Assembly: GCF_044904675.1 (NCBI RefSeq)
Contig: NZ_JADIKJ010000017.1
Span: 1 to 64,000 of the forward strand
Reading direction: 5' to 3'
From: Dyella_B jejuensis
GTDB taxonomy: Bacteria; Pseudomonadota; Gammaproteobacteria; Xanthomonadales; Rhodanobacteraceae
DNA: 64,000 nucleotides
The notes beneath the pieces are model-generated. The model searched no databases, was not told where the DNA came from, and saw only the letters and a list, made by a program, of their open reading frames with translations. Of this stretch, positions 7,687 through 17,299 are shown one piece after another. Position 1 is the first letter of the stretch. The number at the start of each line of letters is the position of its first letter. Both the position numbers and the translations under genes were made by a program.

Positions 7687-9477
7687 ATGATCGATTTGTC
7701 TCGTTATCCCCTGTTGTCCGCGATCCAGGCGCCGGGCGATCTGCGCCGCGTCCCCGACAGGCAATTGCCGGCCGTTGCGGATGAGCTGCGCCGCTACCTG
7801 ATTGAAGCCGTGGCCAGCTCCGGCGGCCATTTTGGGGCTGGCCTGGGCGTGGTGGAACTGACGGTGGCGTTGCACCGGGTATTCGACACGCCGAACGATC
7901 GGCTGATCTGGGACGTGGGCCATCAGTGTTATCCGCACAAGATCCTCACCGGTCGCCGCGACCGCATCACCACGATCAAGAAAAAAGGCGGATTGGCGCC
8001 ATTCCCACGCCGCGAGGAAAGCGAGTACGACAGCTTCGGCGTCGGCCATTCGTCGACCTCGATTTCCGCCGCGCTGGGAATGGCGATCGCGGCGCAGCGC
8101 AAGGGCGATCCGCGCAAATTCGTGGCGGTGATCGGCGATGGCGCGATGACCGCCGGCATGGCCTTCGAAGCCTTGAACCACGCCGGCGACCTGGGCGCAA
8201 ACCTGATCGTGGTATTCAACGACAACGGCATGTCGATCAGCGAGAACGTGGGTGGCCTGGCGCGGCGCCTGGAAAAGCGCGTCGAAGGCGTTTCCGTGCC
8301 GAGCACGATGTTCGAGGAACTGGGTTTCCGCTACAGCGGCCCGATCGATGGGCATGACCTGCCACGGCTGCTTGATGCCTTGCGCACGGTCAAGGATCTG
8401 CCCGGCCCGCAACTGCTGCATGTGATCAGCACCAAGGGCAAGGGTTATGCGCTGGCCGAACAGGCGCAGATCGAATACCACGCGGTCGGCCCGTTCGACC
8501 CGCGGGCGGGCGTGCTGAAGAAGGCGGGTCCTTCGAGGCCGACCTACAGCGATATTTTCAGCGACTGGCTATGCGATATGGCCGCCATCGACGAGCGCCT
8601 GTTCGGCATTACTCCAGCCATGCGCGAAGGCTCGGGCCTGGTGCGCTTTTCGCAGGCCTATCCGCAGCGCTATTTCGACGTGGCGATTGCCGAGCAGCAT
8701 GCGGTAACGCTGGCCGCCGGCATGGCCTGCGAAGGCGCCAAGCCGGTAGTGGCGATCTATTCCACCTTCCTGCAGCGCGCCTACGATCAGGTGATCCATG
8801 ACGTGGCGTTGCAGAATCTTGACGTGACCTTCGCCATCGATCGCGCCGGCGTGGTCGGGCCGGATGGCGCCACGCATGCGGGCAGCTTCGACCTGAGTTT
8901 CCTGCGCTGCCTGCCGAACATGGTGCTCATGGCGCCGGCCGACGAAGACGAATGCCGCCGCATGCTCACCACCGGCTTCCGCCATCCCGGTCCGGCGGCG
9001 ATCCGCTATCCGCGCGGCGTCGGGCCTGGTGTGGCGGTGCGCAGCGAGCTTGAGGCACTGCCCATCGGCAAGGCCCAGTTGCGCCGCCGTGGGCGGTACC
9101 TGGCGATCCTGGCCTTTGGCGCCATGCTCGCCCCGGCCGCCGACATCGCGGCGGAATTCGACGCCACCCTGGTGAATATGCGGTTCGTAAAGCCGCTGGA
9201 CGAGACCATGATCCTCGAACTGGCCGCCAGCCATGACGCCTTCGTCACGATCGAGGACAACGCCATCGCCGGTGGCGCCGGTTCGGGGATTGCCGAATGT
9301 CTGGGGGCACATGGCGTAACATTGCCGCTCCTGCACCTGGGCCTGCCCGATGCATACCTGGAACACGGCAGCCGCGAAGAAGTATTGAGCGACGCCGGAC
9401 TGGACCTTCCCGGCCTCCGCAAGGCTATCCTGGCCCGCTTTCCACACGCGGGCCGTTTGAACCAGGCGGGCGCCTGA
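7687..9477 (+). CDS. dxs: 1-deoxy-D-xylulose-5-phosphate synthase, short-loop form
   Basis: First enzyme of the MEP isoprenoid pathway: thiamine-diphosphate-dependent condensation of pyruvate and glyceraldehyde 3-phosphate. The start MIDLSRYPLL matches xanthomonad homologues, so the upstream in-frame ATG at 7570 is not used. Domain I shows SSGGHFGAGLG, the ThDP motif GDGAMTAG (residue 150 onward) with NDNGMSIS, domain II shows DVAIAEQHAVTLAAG, and domain III RYPRG. At 596 residues it is short for the family. The segment between SENVG and VPSTMFEELGF holds 14 residues against about 47 in E. coli, so the mobile surface loop is largely missing. hpnN follows in the same direction, linking isoprenoid supply to hopanoid export. 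Confidence 0.95.
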   Translation: MIDLSRYPLLSAIQAPGDLRRVPDRQLPAVADELRRYLIEAVASSGGHFGAGLGVVELTVALHRVFDTPNDRLIWDVGHQCYPHKILTGRRDRITTIKKKGGLAPFPRREESEYDSFGVGHSSTSISAALGMAIAAQRKGDPRKFVAVIGDGAMTAGMAFEALNHAGDLGANLIVVFNDNGMSISENVGGLARRLEKRVEGVSVPSTMFEELGFRYSGPIDGHDLPRLLDALRTVKDLPGPQLLHVISTKGKGYALAEQAQIEYHAVGPFDPRAGVLKKAGPSRPTYSDIFSDWLCDMAAIDERLFGITPAMREGSGLVRFSQAYPQRYFDVAIAEQHAVTLAAGMACEGAKPVVAIYSTFLQRAYDQVIHDVALQNLDVTFAIDRAGVVGPDGATHAGSFDLSFLRCLPNMVLMAPADEDECRRMLTTGFRHPGPAAIRYPRGVGPGVAVRSELEALPIGKAQLRRRGRYLAILAFGAMLAPAADIAAEFDATLVNMRFVKPLDETMILELAASHDAFVTIEDNAIAGGAGSGIAECLGAHGVTLPLLHLGLPDAYLEHGSREEVLSDAGLDLPGLRKAILARFPHAGRLNQAGA

Positions 9478-9692
9478 AGCACGAAGAACGTTGTTGAAAG
9501 TGCCGCAACCTGCGTTCCTGGCCCTTCAGGAACCAGGGCAAGAGGCGTGAATATGGCCTTTGCGCGCGCCCCTTCTCCCCCGCGAAAGCAGGGAGAGTCC
9601 ATGGATGGACCGGCTCCCGGAGCCCACGTGAGGAGGCGGCCATGTTGGGCAATCCTGGTTTTTGCCACTTTTGATTGAGGACCGTTTGGCCC

Positions 9693-12293
9693 GTGACCGA
9701 ATTTATCGTCCGTCTCGTCCAGTTCTGCCGGCGTTTCGCCGCTTTCGTCGTGCTGGTGTTCTTTGCGCTGGGGGCGGTCAGCATCTGGGTAGCCGCGCAC
9801 CGCCTGGGCGTGGACACCAACACCGACAATCTTTTTGCCAGCAACCTGCCTTGGCGGCAGCATGCGATGGCCTTCGACCGCGAATTCCCGCAGTTCAACG
9901 ATGTATTGGTGGCGGTGGTGCGTGGCGCGACGCCGGAGGAATCCGACGAAACGGCCGCCCAGCTGGCGAAGGCGATGGCAGCGGACAAGCAGCATTTCCG
10001 GGACGTGAGCCGTCCGGACGCCGATCCGTTTTTCCGCCAGGAAGGCCTGCTGCTGCTCGATCCGGATGATCTGTCCAAGCTGCTCACCTCGCTGATGAAT
10101 GCGCAGCCCCTGCTCGGCCCGCTGGCGGCCGATCCGTCCGCGCGCGGGTTGTTGAACGGGGTATCGCTGATGGCGGCGGGCGTGCGTATCCAGCACGCCG
10201 ACCTCAGCCCTTACAAACCGGCGCTGGATCAGTTGCGCCAGGTGCTCAACAACGCCGCCGACGGACACCCCACGCCGCTGTCCTGGCAAAACCTGCTCGG
10301 TTCCGACGTCACGCAGCAGCCGGACAACGTGCGCCTCGTACTTACCCATCCCGTGCTCGAAGAAGGTTCGCTGCAGCCGGGCCGCGCCGCCACCAAGGCC
10401 CTGGAACGTATCCGCGACACCCTGCCGGACGCGAAAAGCGGCCGCGTGCGCATCGACTACACCGGTTCGGTGGCGCTGGCCGATGTGCAATTCGGCGCGC
10501 TGACCAAGGGCATCGTCGCCAGCACCGTGGTAAGCCTGCTGCTGCTTGCGCTGTGGCTGTACCTGGCGATGCATTCGCTCCGCCGCATCATTCCGATCCT
10601 GCTGACCTTGCTGGTGGGCTTCGCGCTGACGATCGGCTTCGCCGCGCTGGCAGTGGGTACCTTGAACGTGATTTCGGTGGCGTTCGCCGTACTGTTCGTG
10701 GGCCTGGCGGTGGATTTCGGCATCCAGTTCGCGGTGCGCCTGCGCGAAATGCGCATGATCCATCCCGAGATCGACGTGGCGCTGGCCGAAGGCGCGCGCG
10801 TATCCGGCAGCCAGATCGCGGTCGCCGCCGCCGCCACCGCGTGCGGCTTCCTGGCGTTCTCGCCGACCAGTTTCGTCGGCGTCGCCGAACTTGGCACCAT
10901 TGCCGGCGTCGGCATGGGCATTGCGCTGGTGTGTACGCTCACCCTGTTGCCCGCGCTGCTGAGCCTGCTCAAACCGGCGCGCCAGAGCAAGGAGCTCTCG
11001 CTACCCTTCGGCCCGCGGCTGGACGCGGCCTTGCATCATCGCCACAAGCCGGTATTGATCGTCTTCGCGATGCTTGGCGTGATCGGCCTGGTGGCGGCGG
11101 TGCGGATGCCGTTCGATGCCAACCCGCTCAATACGCAAGACCCGCACTCCGAGCCGATGCGCACCTTGCGCAGCATGGCCGACAATCCGATCACCAATCC
11201 CTTCAACATCAACATCATGGTGCCGACGCTGGAACGCGCACGCGCCCTGACCGACCAGCTGTCGAAGCTGCCGGAAGTATCCAGCGTGATTTCAGCCGCC
11301 ACCTTCGTGCCGGCGGACCAGCAAGCCTCGCTCGACCAGTTGGACCAGGCGCAAGTGCTGATGCTGCCTTCGCTGGACGTCGACCCTTCCGCGCCGCCGC
11401 TGACGGCAGCGGCATTGCGCTCGGCCATTGCCGACACGCATGACGCCATCGTCGATGCCAATGCGCAAATGCCGGCCGATTCTCCGCTGCGCAGCATCGA
11501 CGCCGCGCTGCAACGACTGGCCAAGGCGCCGGACGACCGGCTGCTGGCCATGAACGAAGCGGTGAGCCGTTTCCTGCCGGCGCAGCTGGCGAGCCTGCGC
11601 GATGCGCTCAACGCGAAAGCGGTCACCCTGGCAACACTGCCCGAGTCGATCAAGCGCGATTGGGTCAGTCCCAACGGCCAGGTGCGCATCCAGGTTTCGC
11701 CGACGGTCAACGAACAGGATACGGCGGGCTTGCGCCGCTTCGTGGAGGCCGTGCAGCGTATTGCACCGGATGCCGGCGGTCCGGCGGTGACCACCATCGC
11801 CTCGGCCGATACCATCATGCGGGCGTTCAAGCAGGCGGCCGTACTGGCCACCATCGCCATCGCCATCGTGCTGCTGCTGGTGATCCGCCGCCTGCAGGAC
11901 GCGGGCATCGTGCTGTTGACGCTCGGCATGTCCGCCTTGCTCACCGCGCTGTTCGCGCGCCTGCTGGGCATGGCGGTGAACTACGCCAACATCATCGCGC
12001 TGCCGTTGCTGCTGGGCGTAGGCGTGTCATTCAACGTGTACTTTGTGATGAACTGGCGCGCGGGCATGCGGCGCTTCGTGAGTTCGGCGTCCGCGCGCGC
12101 GGTGCTGTTCTCGGCGCTGACCACCGGCACCGCGTTCGGCTCACTGGCGCTGTCGCACGATCTGGGCATGGCGAGCATGGGCCGCATGCTGCTGGTGAGC
12201 CTGGTGGCGGTATTGCTGGCTACCTTCGTTTTCCTGCCAGCCTTGCTCTATGCGATCAAGCCACCGGTGCAGGTCAGCGGCACCGGGCACTAG
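9693..12293 (+). CDS. hpnN: HpnN-type hopanoid RND transporter (MMPL family)
   Basis: An 866-residue inner-membrane transporter of the hopanoid-associated RND family, thought to move hopanoids to the outer membrane. Each half has one N-terminal membrane helix (FVVLVFFALGAVSIWVA near residue 20 and PVLIVFAMLGVIGLVAAVRM), a large periplasmic domain, and five more helices, giving the duplicated 6+6 layout. The first periplasmic loop starts with the family signature TNTDNLFASNLPWRQ. The GTG at 9693 is preferred (TGAGGA 11 nt upstream); a TTG at 9675 would overlap that SD. The preceding dxs makes the hopanoid assignment more credible. No squalene-hopene cyclase gene is in the window. Confidence 0.85.
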   Translation: MTEFIVRLVQFCRRFAAFVVLVFFALGAVSIWVAAHRLGVDTNTDNLFASNLPWRQHAMAFDREFPQFNDVLVAVVRGATPEESDETAAQLAKAMAADKQHFRDVSRPDADPFFRQEGLLLLDPDDLSKLLTSLMNAQPLLGPLAADPSARGLLNGVSLMAAGVRIQHADLSPYKPALDQLRQVLNNAADGHPTPLSWQNLLGSDVTQQPDNVRLVLTHPVLEEGSLQPGRAATKALERIRDTLPDAKSGRVRIDYTGSVALADVQFGALTKGIVASTVVSLLLLALWLYLAMHSLRRIIPILLTLLVGFALTIGFAALAVGTLNVISVAFAVLFVGLAVDFGIQFAVRLREMRMIHPEIDVALAEGARVSGSQIAVAAAATACGFLAFSPTSFVGVAELGTIAGVGMGIALVCTLTLLPALLSLLKPARQSKELSLPFGPRLDAALHHRHKPVLIVFAMLGVIGLVAAVRMPFDANPLNTQDPHSEPMRTLRSMADNPITNPFNINIMVPTLERARALTDQLSKLPEVSSVISAATFVPADQQASLDQLDQAQVLMLPSLDVDPSAPPLTAAALRSAIADTHDAIVDANAQMPADSPLRSIDAALQRLAKAPDDRLLAMNEAVSRFLPAQLASLRDALNAKAVTLATLPESIKRDWVSPNGQVRIQVSPTVNEQDTAGLRRFVEAVQRIAPDAGGPAVTTIASADTIMRAFKQAAVLATIAIAIVLLLVIRRLQDAGIVLLTLGMSALLTALFARLLGMAVNYANIIALPLLLGVGVSFNVYFVMNWRAGMRRFVSSASARAVLFSALTTGTAFGSLALSHDLGMASMGRMLLVSLVAVLLATFVFLPALLYAIKPPVQVSGTGH

Positions 12294-12314
12294 GCCTGTT
12301 TCCCGGGTTGGCGC

Positions 12315-12338
12315 GGTCGTGTACCTCCGTACACGACC
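12315..12338. terminator. palindrome between convergent hpnN and prmC
   Basis: A perfect 10-bp stem GGTCGTGTAC/GTACACGACC with loop CTCC lies 21 nt past the hpnN stop. A second GC palindrome, CTCGCCCCCGGGGCGAG, follows near 12412. No U-tract is present, so the role as a bidirectional transcript end is inferred from position. Confidence 0.5.
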
Positions 12339-12453
12339 CGGTGATGACGCCCGCTGCTGGAAAACAGACTCGACCCCCCGGATCAGCTTTGGTTTCGATC
12401 CCGGTGACCACTCGCCCCCGGGGCGAGAGTCACGCGAACCGTATGGCTTGCGC

Positions 12454-13278
12454 TTACGTCCACCGCGCCGCACTGACGCGGTCGCGCTGTTCCAGGTCGC
12501 GGGCGGTGAAGATGTCGGCGAAACCCGCGTTGCGCAGCAGCGCGCGCGCTGCATCGCCCTGGTTCCAGCCGTGTTCGAACAGCAGCCATCCGCCGGGCAG
12601 CAGATGGCGACGGGCTTCGTGCACGATGCGGCGAATGTCGTCCAGGCCATCGAACCCGGATGCCAGCGCACTCATCGGCTCGAAGCGCAGGTCGCCCTGC
12701 TGCAGATGCGGGTCGTCGCTCTCGATGTAAGGCGGGTTGGAGACGATCATGCCGAAACGCCGCTCGCCCAACGGCGAGAACCAGTCGCCCTTAAGGAACG
12801 TGACGTTATCGATGCGATGACGCGCTGCATTGCGTTGCGCCACCGCGAGTGCGTCGACGCTGATATCGGAAGCCACCACGCGCGCATGCGGGCGCTCATG
12901 CGCCAGCGCCAGCGCGATCGCGCCGCTGCCGGTGCCCAGGTCCAGCACCTCCGATTGCGCATCCGGCGGCAGGCGCTCCAGCGCCAGTTCGACCAGCAGC
13001 TCGGTTTCGGCTCGTGGCACCAGCGTCGCCGGCGTGACTTCCAGTTCCAGCGACCAGAAGCCGCGTCGACCGGTGATATAGGCAACCGGTTCGCCCTTCC
13101 CGCGCCGATCGATCAGCACCGCGTAGGCCGACGCATGTTCTGGTGAAAGCACATCCTCAGCATGGGCGATCAACCAACTCCGCGGCTGTTCCATGGCGTA
13201 TGCCAGCAACACGTCCGCATCGACCCGGTCGCCGAGTCGATGCGTGGCCGCCAGCAAAGCTTCGCGTACCGTGGCCAT
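12454..13278 (-). CDS. prmC: peptide chain release factor N5-glutamine methyltransferase
   Basis: A 274-residue SAM-dependent methyltransferase that methylates the Gln of the GGQ motif in release factors RF1 and RF2, raising termination efficiency. The N-terminal helical domain (about residues 1-75) is followed by VPRAETELLVE, SAM motif I LDLGTGSGAIA, and the diagnostic catalytic SNPPYI motif that binds the glutamine amide. The length is normal for PrmC. It starts 13 nt after the M1 aminopeptidase stop on the same strand, so the two are probably co-transcribed. prfA, its frequent partner, is not in this window. Confidence 0.95.
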   Translation of the reverse strand: MATVREALLAATHRLGDRVDADVLLAYAMEQPRSWLIAHAEDVLSPEHASAYAVLIDRRGKGEPVAYITGRRGFWSLELEVTPATLVPRAETELLVELALERLPPDAQSEVLDLGTGSGAIALALAHERPHARVVASDISVDALAVAQRNAARHRIDNVTFLKGDWFSPLGERRFGMIVSNPPYIESDDPHLQQGDLRFEPMSALASGFDGLDDIRRIVHEARRHLLPGGWLLFEHGWNQGDAARALLRNAGFADIFTARDLEQRDRVSAARWT

Positions 13279-13291
13279 GGCGTGCCGACGA

Positions 13292-15976
13292 TCAGCGCAG
13301 GATGGCAGCAGGATCCTGCCTGGACTTCAGCGCCGCGCACAGCAACGTCTGTTCGCGCGTCTGCGCCAGGCCGCGATCCGCGCCGGAGATGTCCTTCAGA
13401 CGCGGCGCGAAGTACGCCTGCAGGCGATCGGCTTCGGCCTTGGAGCAGCCGCCGCCACCAACCAGTCCCGGCAACATGCCGCCGGCAAAACTGCCGGTAC
13501 GCGCCAGCACCTGCGGGTAGTGGCCGGTGAACCATGTCCACAGGCCGTTGCGCGCTGCGGGCGTGGCATGGCTGCCGCGCAGGATCATCGCCATCTCGCC
13601 CACCTTCACCTGTTGGCTCAGCGCGAAGTCGCGCACTTGATCGGCCAGCGCCGGATCTTCGACGGCGCTGAGGCCGGTCAGCATGGCATTGCGCAGGTCG
13701 GGACTGGTGGTCTTGGGCAACTCGGCAATCAAGGTGTCCACGGCCGGCTTGCCACGCTCCTGCACGGCAACGGCGAGCGCCATGCCGAGCAGATCCGGAT
13801 TCGCCGCATCGAGGCTCAAATGCCCGTCAGCCTGTTTGGCAAGCGCGGCATCGCCTTGCTTGAGCAACGCGGCACGAACCTCCGGCACCTTGAACTCCAG
13901 GGCGAGCACATTGGCCAATTCGCTGCGCAACAGCTCGTCGGCGCTGTTCTCGCCGGGCTTGCGCTGATAACCCAGCTGCTGCATGCGCGGCAGATAAGCA
14001 TCTTTCACCCAGGCCACTACCCTGGCGCGCTGCGCATCGGTAACGGCTTCGTTGCGGTAGATCCATTCGACAGTATCCAGCGGCGCGACCACCACATCGC
14101 GGGTCGCCACGCTGGTCAGCGGTTTCAATGCGGCCATCGCTTCGCCCGCATTCCATTGCGCCTTGCGGAATCCCGCGTCGATGCTGTCGGCATAGGCTAA
14201 TTGTTCCTTGTCGTTCAGCGCGCCGATGTGCCGGGTAAGCTCGGCCCACTCCTGCTTGCCGAGGCTGAAACGGTAATAACCGCGCGCATCGGCATTAGGC
14301 ATCACCCAGGTCGCTGCGGCGGCGTCCGGCAGCACCATGCTGCCGGTGGACTGGTCGAGCATCTGGCAACTGGTCTTGACGCCATCGGTAGCACCGTAGC
14401 GCACGCACACAGGAATACCCCAGGTACGATTCGTATTGCCGGTGCTGCCGAATGGCAGGTAGCGATCCTGGCTCAACTGCAGCACGGCCTTGCCGTTCTT
14501 CTGTTCCAGCTTCGCCTGTACGTAAGGCACGCCGGATTGGTCCAGGAAGCTGTCGAAGGCATGCTTGAACGTGCCGCCCTGGCCGGCCGCGGCAGCGATG
14601 GCGTCGACCAGGTCGCTGGCGGTGGCATTGCCGAACTTGTGCGCCTGGATGTACGCGCGCATGCCTTTCTGGAAAGTGCTCTCGCCAACATAACCTTCGA
14701 ACATGCCGATCACCGCCGCACCTTTCTGGTAGGTGATGCCGTCGAACGCGGTCTGGATATCGCCGTTGCCGGTGATCGGCTGGCGGATCGTGCGCGCACT
14801 GGTGAGGCTGTCGTTCTGCATCGCCTTTTCCGCTCCGCTGACGCGATCCAGGTCGGCCCGGTATTCCGGATGCACCTTCATGGTGACTTTTTGCTGCATC
14901 CAGGTAGCGAAAGCTTCGTTGAGCCAGATGTCGTTCCACCATGCCAGCGTGACCGTATCGCCGGTCCACTGGTGCGCGAGCTCATGCGCGGTCACATTGA
15001 AGGAACCACGCACGTATTGCGCCGGCGAATCGGGATCGAGCAGCAGCAGCCAGTCGCGGAAGGTGACCAGGCCCGGGTTTTCCATGGCGCCGGCAGCGAA
15101 ATCCGGCGCGGCGAGCAAATCGAGCTTGCCGAACGGATAACCGAAGCCGTAATAGTTTTCCAGTGTATGGATGATGCTTGGCGTTTCGCTCAGCACGTGC
15201 TGCATGCGATGCGCTTCGCCGTGCGCGGCAACACCGCGCAATGGCAGCACTTCGCTGCGGTAATCGTCCGGCGCGATGTCCGGGCCGTTCGCGATATCCC
15301 ATGGACCCACCGCGAAGGCGACCAGGTAAGTCGGCAGCGGACGGGTCTGCGCAAAGGCCACGGTTTTCCAGCCCGGTGCTGCCGCCGTCTCGTTGATCTG
15401 CCTGGTGTTGGCGACCGCGGTGAGATCCGACGGAATGGTCAGCGTGAGGTCATACGGCGTCTTGAATCCCGGCTCATCGAAACCGGGAAAGGCGAAGCGC
15501 GCGCTGATCGGCTCCATCTGCGTCATCGCATACGGCACGCCGGCGTGGCTGACTTTGTACAAGCCTTGCAATTGCTGGTTGAGCGGTGCGGAGTAAGTAA
15601 AGGTCAAGCTCAACTGCTGCGGTTTCAGGGTGGCGCCGAAGTCCACGCGCGCCACGCCCTCCTTGGGCGCGGCGGCAACGTATTTGGCGTCGTGCGTGCT
15701 GCCGTTCGCTTCGGTGACGGTGACTTTGCTGACGCGAAGGTCCGCGCCATCCAGCCATACGTGATCCGCCGCCTGCTTCAAGTCGAGCTTGATGGTGGTG
15801 ACGCCGGAAAATTCCGCCTGCGAGGGATCCACCTTGAAGGCAAGCTGGTACGACTGCGGCACCGCCCACGCCGGCAATCGGCCGTGCGGCGCCTGGTCAT
15901 TGGGCGTCGCAGCAAACGCCCCAGCGCAGCAGCTGGCCAGTGCGGTGAAGAACAAGGGGCGGATAAAACGTTGCAT
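13292..15976 (-). CDS. M1 family zinc metallo-aminopeptidase, exported
   Basis: An 894-residue aminopeptidase with a Sec signal peptide (MQRFIRPLFF..., cleavage after GAFA), placing it in the periplasm or outside. The exopeptidase signature GAMEN is at residues 296-300. The zinc site is HELAHQ at 331-336 with the third ligand Glu354 in WLNEAF. The N-terminal beta domain precedes these motifs and a long helical ERAP-like C-terminal domain follows (about 530-894). It removes N-terminal amino acids from peptides, probably for nutrition. prmC follows after 13 nt. Specificity cannot be read from the sequence. Confidence 0.93.
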   Translation of the reverse strand: MQRFIRPLFFTALASCCAGAFAATPNDQAPHGRLPAWAVPQSYQLAFKVDPSQAEFSGVTTIKLDLKQAADHVWLDGADLRVSKVTVTEANGSTHDAKYVAAAPKEGVARVDFGATLKPQQLSLTFTYSAPLNQQLQGLYKVSHAGVPYAMTQMEPISARFAFPGFDEPGFKTPYDLTLTIPSDLTAVANTRQINETAAAPGWKTVAFAQTRPLPTYLVAFAVGPWDIANGPDIAPDDYRSEVLPLRGVAAHGEAHRMQHVLSETPSIIHTLENYYGFGYPFGKLDLLAAPDFAAGAMENPGLVTFRDWLLLLDPDSPAQYVRGSFNVTAHELAHQWTGDTVTLAWWNDIWLNEAFATWMQQKVTMKVHPEYRADLDRVSGAEKAMQNDSLTSARTIRQPITGNGDIQTAFDGITYQKGAAVIGMFEGYVGESTFQKGMRAYIQAHKFGNATASDLVDAIAAAAGQGGTFKHAFDSFLDQSGVPYVQAKLEQKNGKAVLQLSQDRYLPFGSTGNTNRTWGIPVCVRYGATDGVKTSCQMLDQSTGSMVLPDAAAATWVMPNADARGYYRFSLGKQEWAELTRHIGALNDKEQLAYADSIDAGFRKAQWNAGEAMAALKPLTSVATRDVVVAPLDTVEWIYRNEAVTDAQRARVVAWVKDAYLPRMQQLGYQRKPGENSADELLRSELANVLALEFKVPEVRAALLKQGDAALAKQADGHLSLDAANPDLLGMALAVAVQERGKPAVDTLIAELPKTTSPDLRNAMLTGLSAVEDPALADQVRDFALSQQVKVGEMAMILRGSHATPAARNGLWTWFTGHYPQVLARTGSFAGGMLPGLVGGGGCSKAEADRLQAYFAPRLKDISGADRGLAQTREQTLLCAALKSRQDPAAILR

Positions 15977-16113
15977 GGCGAGCCTCGCTTACGGCGTCAA
16001 AAAGGAATGACGCTAGCCCACGTAGGCGCTTTGCCACAGTGCCATAGGGCATAGCCCTCTGATCGGAACGACCAGACCTGCATAAGCTTAATGCCGACTT
16101 ACCTACGAGCGTC

Positions 16114-16887
16114 GTGTCGATGCTGGATCACCGGCCGCCAACTGCCTATTCCACCGCGCAGCCGGTGCATGTCTTCGTATTGGAAGACCATGAAGAACTG
16201 CGCCGGGAAGTTCTGCTGCCCGCGCTGCGCGCGCATGGCTTTCGCGTGCAGGGCGCCGCTACCGCCGCCGAGTTCTACCGCCTCATGCTTGCGCAGCGTT
16301 TCGATATCGTGGTGCTGGATATCGGCCTTCCCGACGAGGATGGCCTTGCCGTAGCGAAGCACCTGCGCTCCGTGTCGGACATCGGCATCGTGATCCTGAC
16401 CGGGCACGAAGGACGGCATCATCATCTGCGCGCGTTGCAGAGCGGCGCTGATTTCTACCTCGTCAAGCCAGTCGACCTGGACCTGCTGGCCGCCACCGTG
16501 CAAAACCTCGCCCGGCGCCTGCCTGCGAGGCAAGTGCGCGATGCGGCGCCAATACCCATGCAGCCCTTGCGTTGGCGGCTCGAGGCCGGCGGCTGGCGAC
16601 TGGTATCGCCGCGCGGGAAGGTCGTTGCGCTCACCGCAATGGAACAATGCATTGCAGCGACACTGGCCGCGGCGCACGGACAACCGGTATCGCGTGACGC
16701 ATTGATTTGCGCGCTCAGCCAGAACGCCTGCGACTTTTTCGATCCGCATCGGCTGGAGATGACGATCCACCGCTTGCGCCGCAAAGCGCTTTCGATCGCC
16801 AATGAAATACTTCCGCTCGTCACTGTGCGCGGAAGTGGCTACATGCTTGCCTGTGACAGCGATTCGTCGATGACGCTGTCGTCATGA
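16114..16887 (+). CDS. OmpR/PhoB-type response regulator (orphan)
   Basis: A 257-residue two-component regulator. The receiver domain (about residues 18-135) has the acidic pair Glu24/Asp25, the phospho-acceptor Asp69 in VVLDIGLPDEDG, Thr96 in ILTG and Lys118 in YLVKPVD. The C-terminal winged helix (about 155-250) ends MTIHRLRRKAL...VRGSGYML, the usual recognition helix and wing. The start is GTG 16114 or ATG 16120. No histidine kinase gene adjoins it. The next gene, 412 nt downstream on the same strand, is the giant adhesin, so control of surface attachment is a reasonable guess but is not shown by any visible binding site. Confidence 0.88.
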   Translation: MSMLDHRPPTAYSTAQPVHVFVLEDHEELRREVLLPALRAHGFRVQGAATAAEFYRLMLAQRFDIVVLDIGLPDEDGLAVAKHLRSVSDIGIVILTGHEGRHHHLRALQSGADFYLVKPVDLDLLAATVQNLARRLPARQVRDAAPIPMQPLRWRLEAGGWRLVSPRGKVVALTAMEQCIAATLAAAHGQPVSRDALICALSQNACDFFDPHRLEMTIHRLRRKALSIANEILPLVTVRGSGYMLACDSDSSMTLSS

Positions 16888-17299
16888 CCTGTTCGAACCG
16901 GCAATAACGCCGAACAGCGTGTAAATCGTTTAACCATTTCGATGTAAGCCAATTCCTTCATGGAAACTCGATTCTCTTTCGGCACCGTGTCGTCCTGCGC
17001 GGCGAGAAAGCGCGCGCGCCGCATTTTCCGTCAATAACGAAAGCTTTCATCGCTCTAGCGTCGCGACCTGACGCAACGCACGCGAATGTGAGAAAGCGTG
17101 AGAGTCGGTGAGGTTGCGTGCGTGACACCCCCGCTCGGCGGAATCAATGCTCCGCGTAAGCGCGATCGCTCATCCCATCCCAGGACCAAGCGGCGCCAAG
17201 CGAAAAAAAACACGCAGTGGCTCTCATACAGACACCGCATCTCGACACCGCATGCACAGATCGATGCGCATGCGGCTCATGCACATGGAGAGGAAGGGA
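16888..17299 (+). promoter_or_regulatory. long leader region upstream of the autotransporter
   Basis: The 412 nt lack a convincing gene. The first half is relatively AT-rich (around 16920-16975) and is the likely promoter area. The second half contains a direct repeat GACACCGCAT (about 17231 and 17247) and ends in a strong SD, AGGAAGGGA, directly before the ATG at 17300. No operator could be recognised. Confidence 0.4.
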
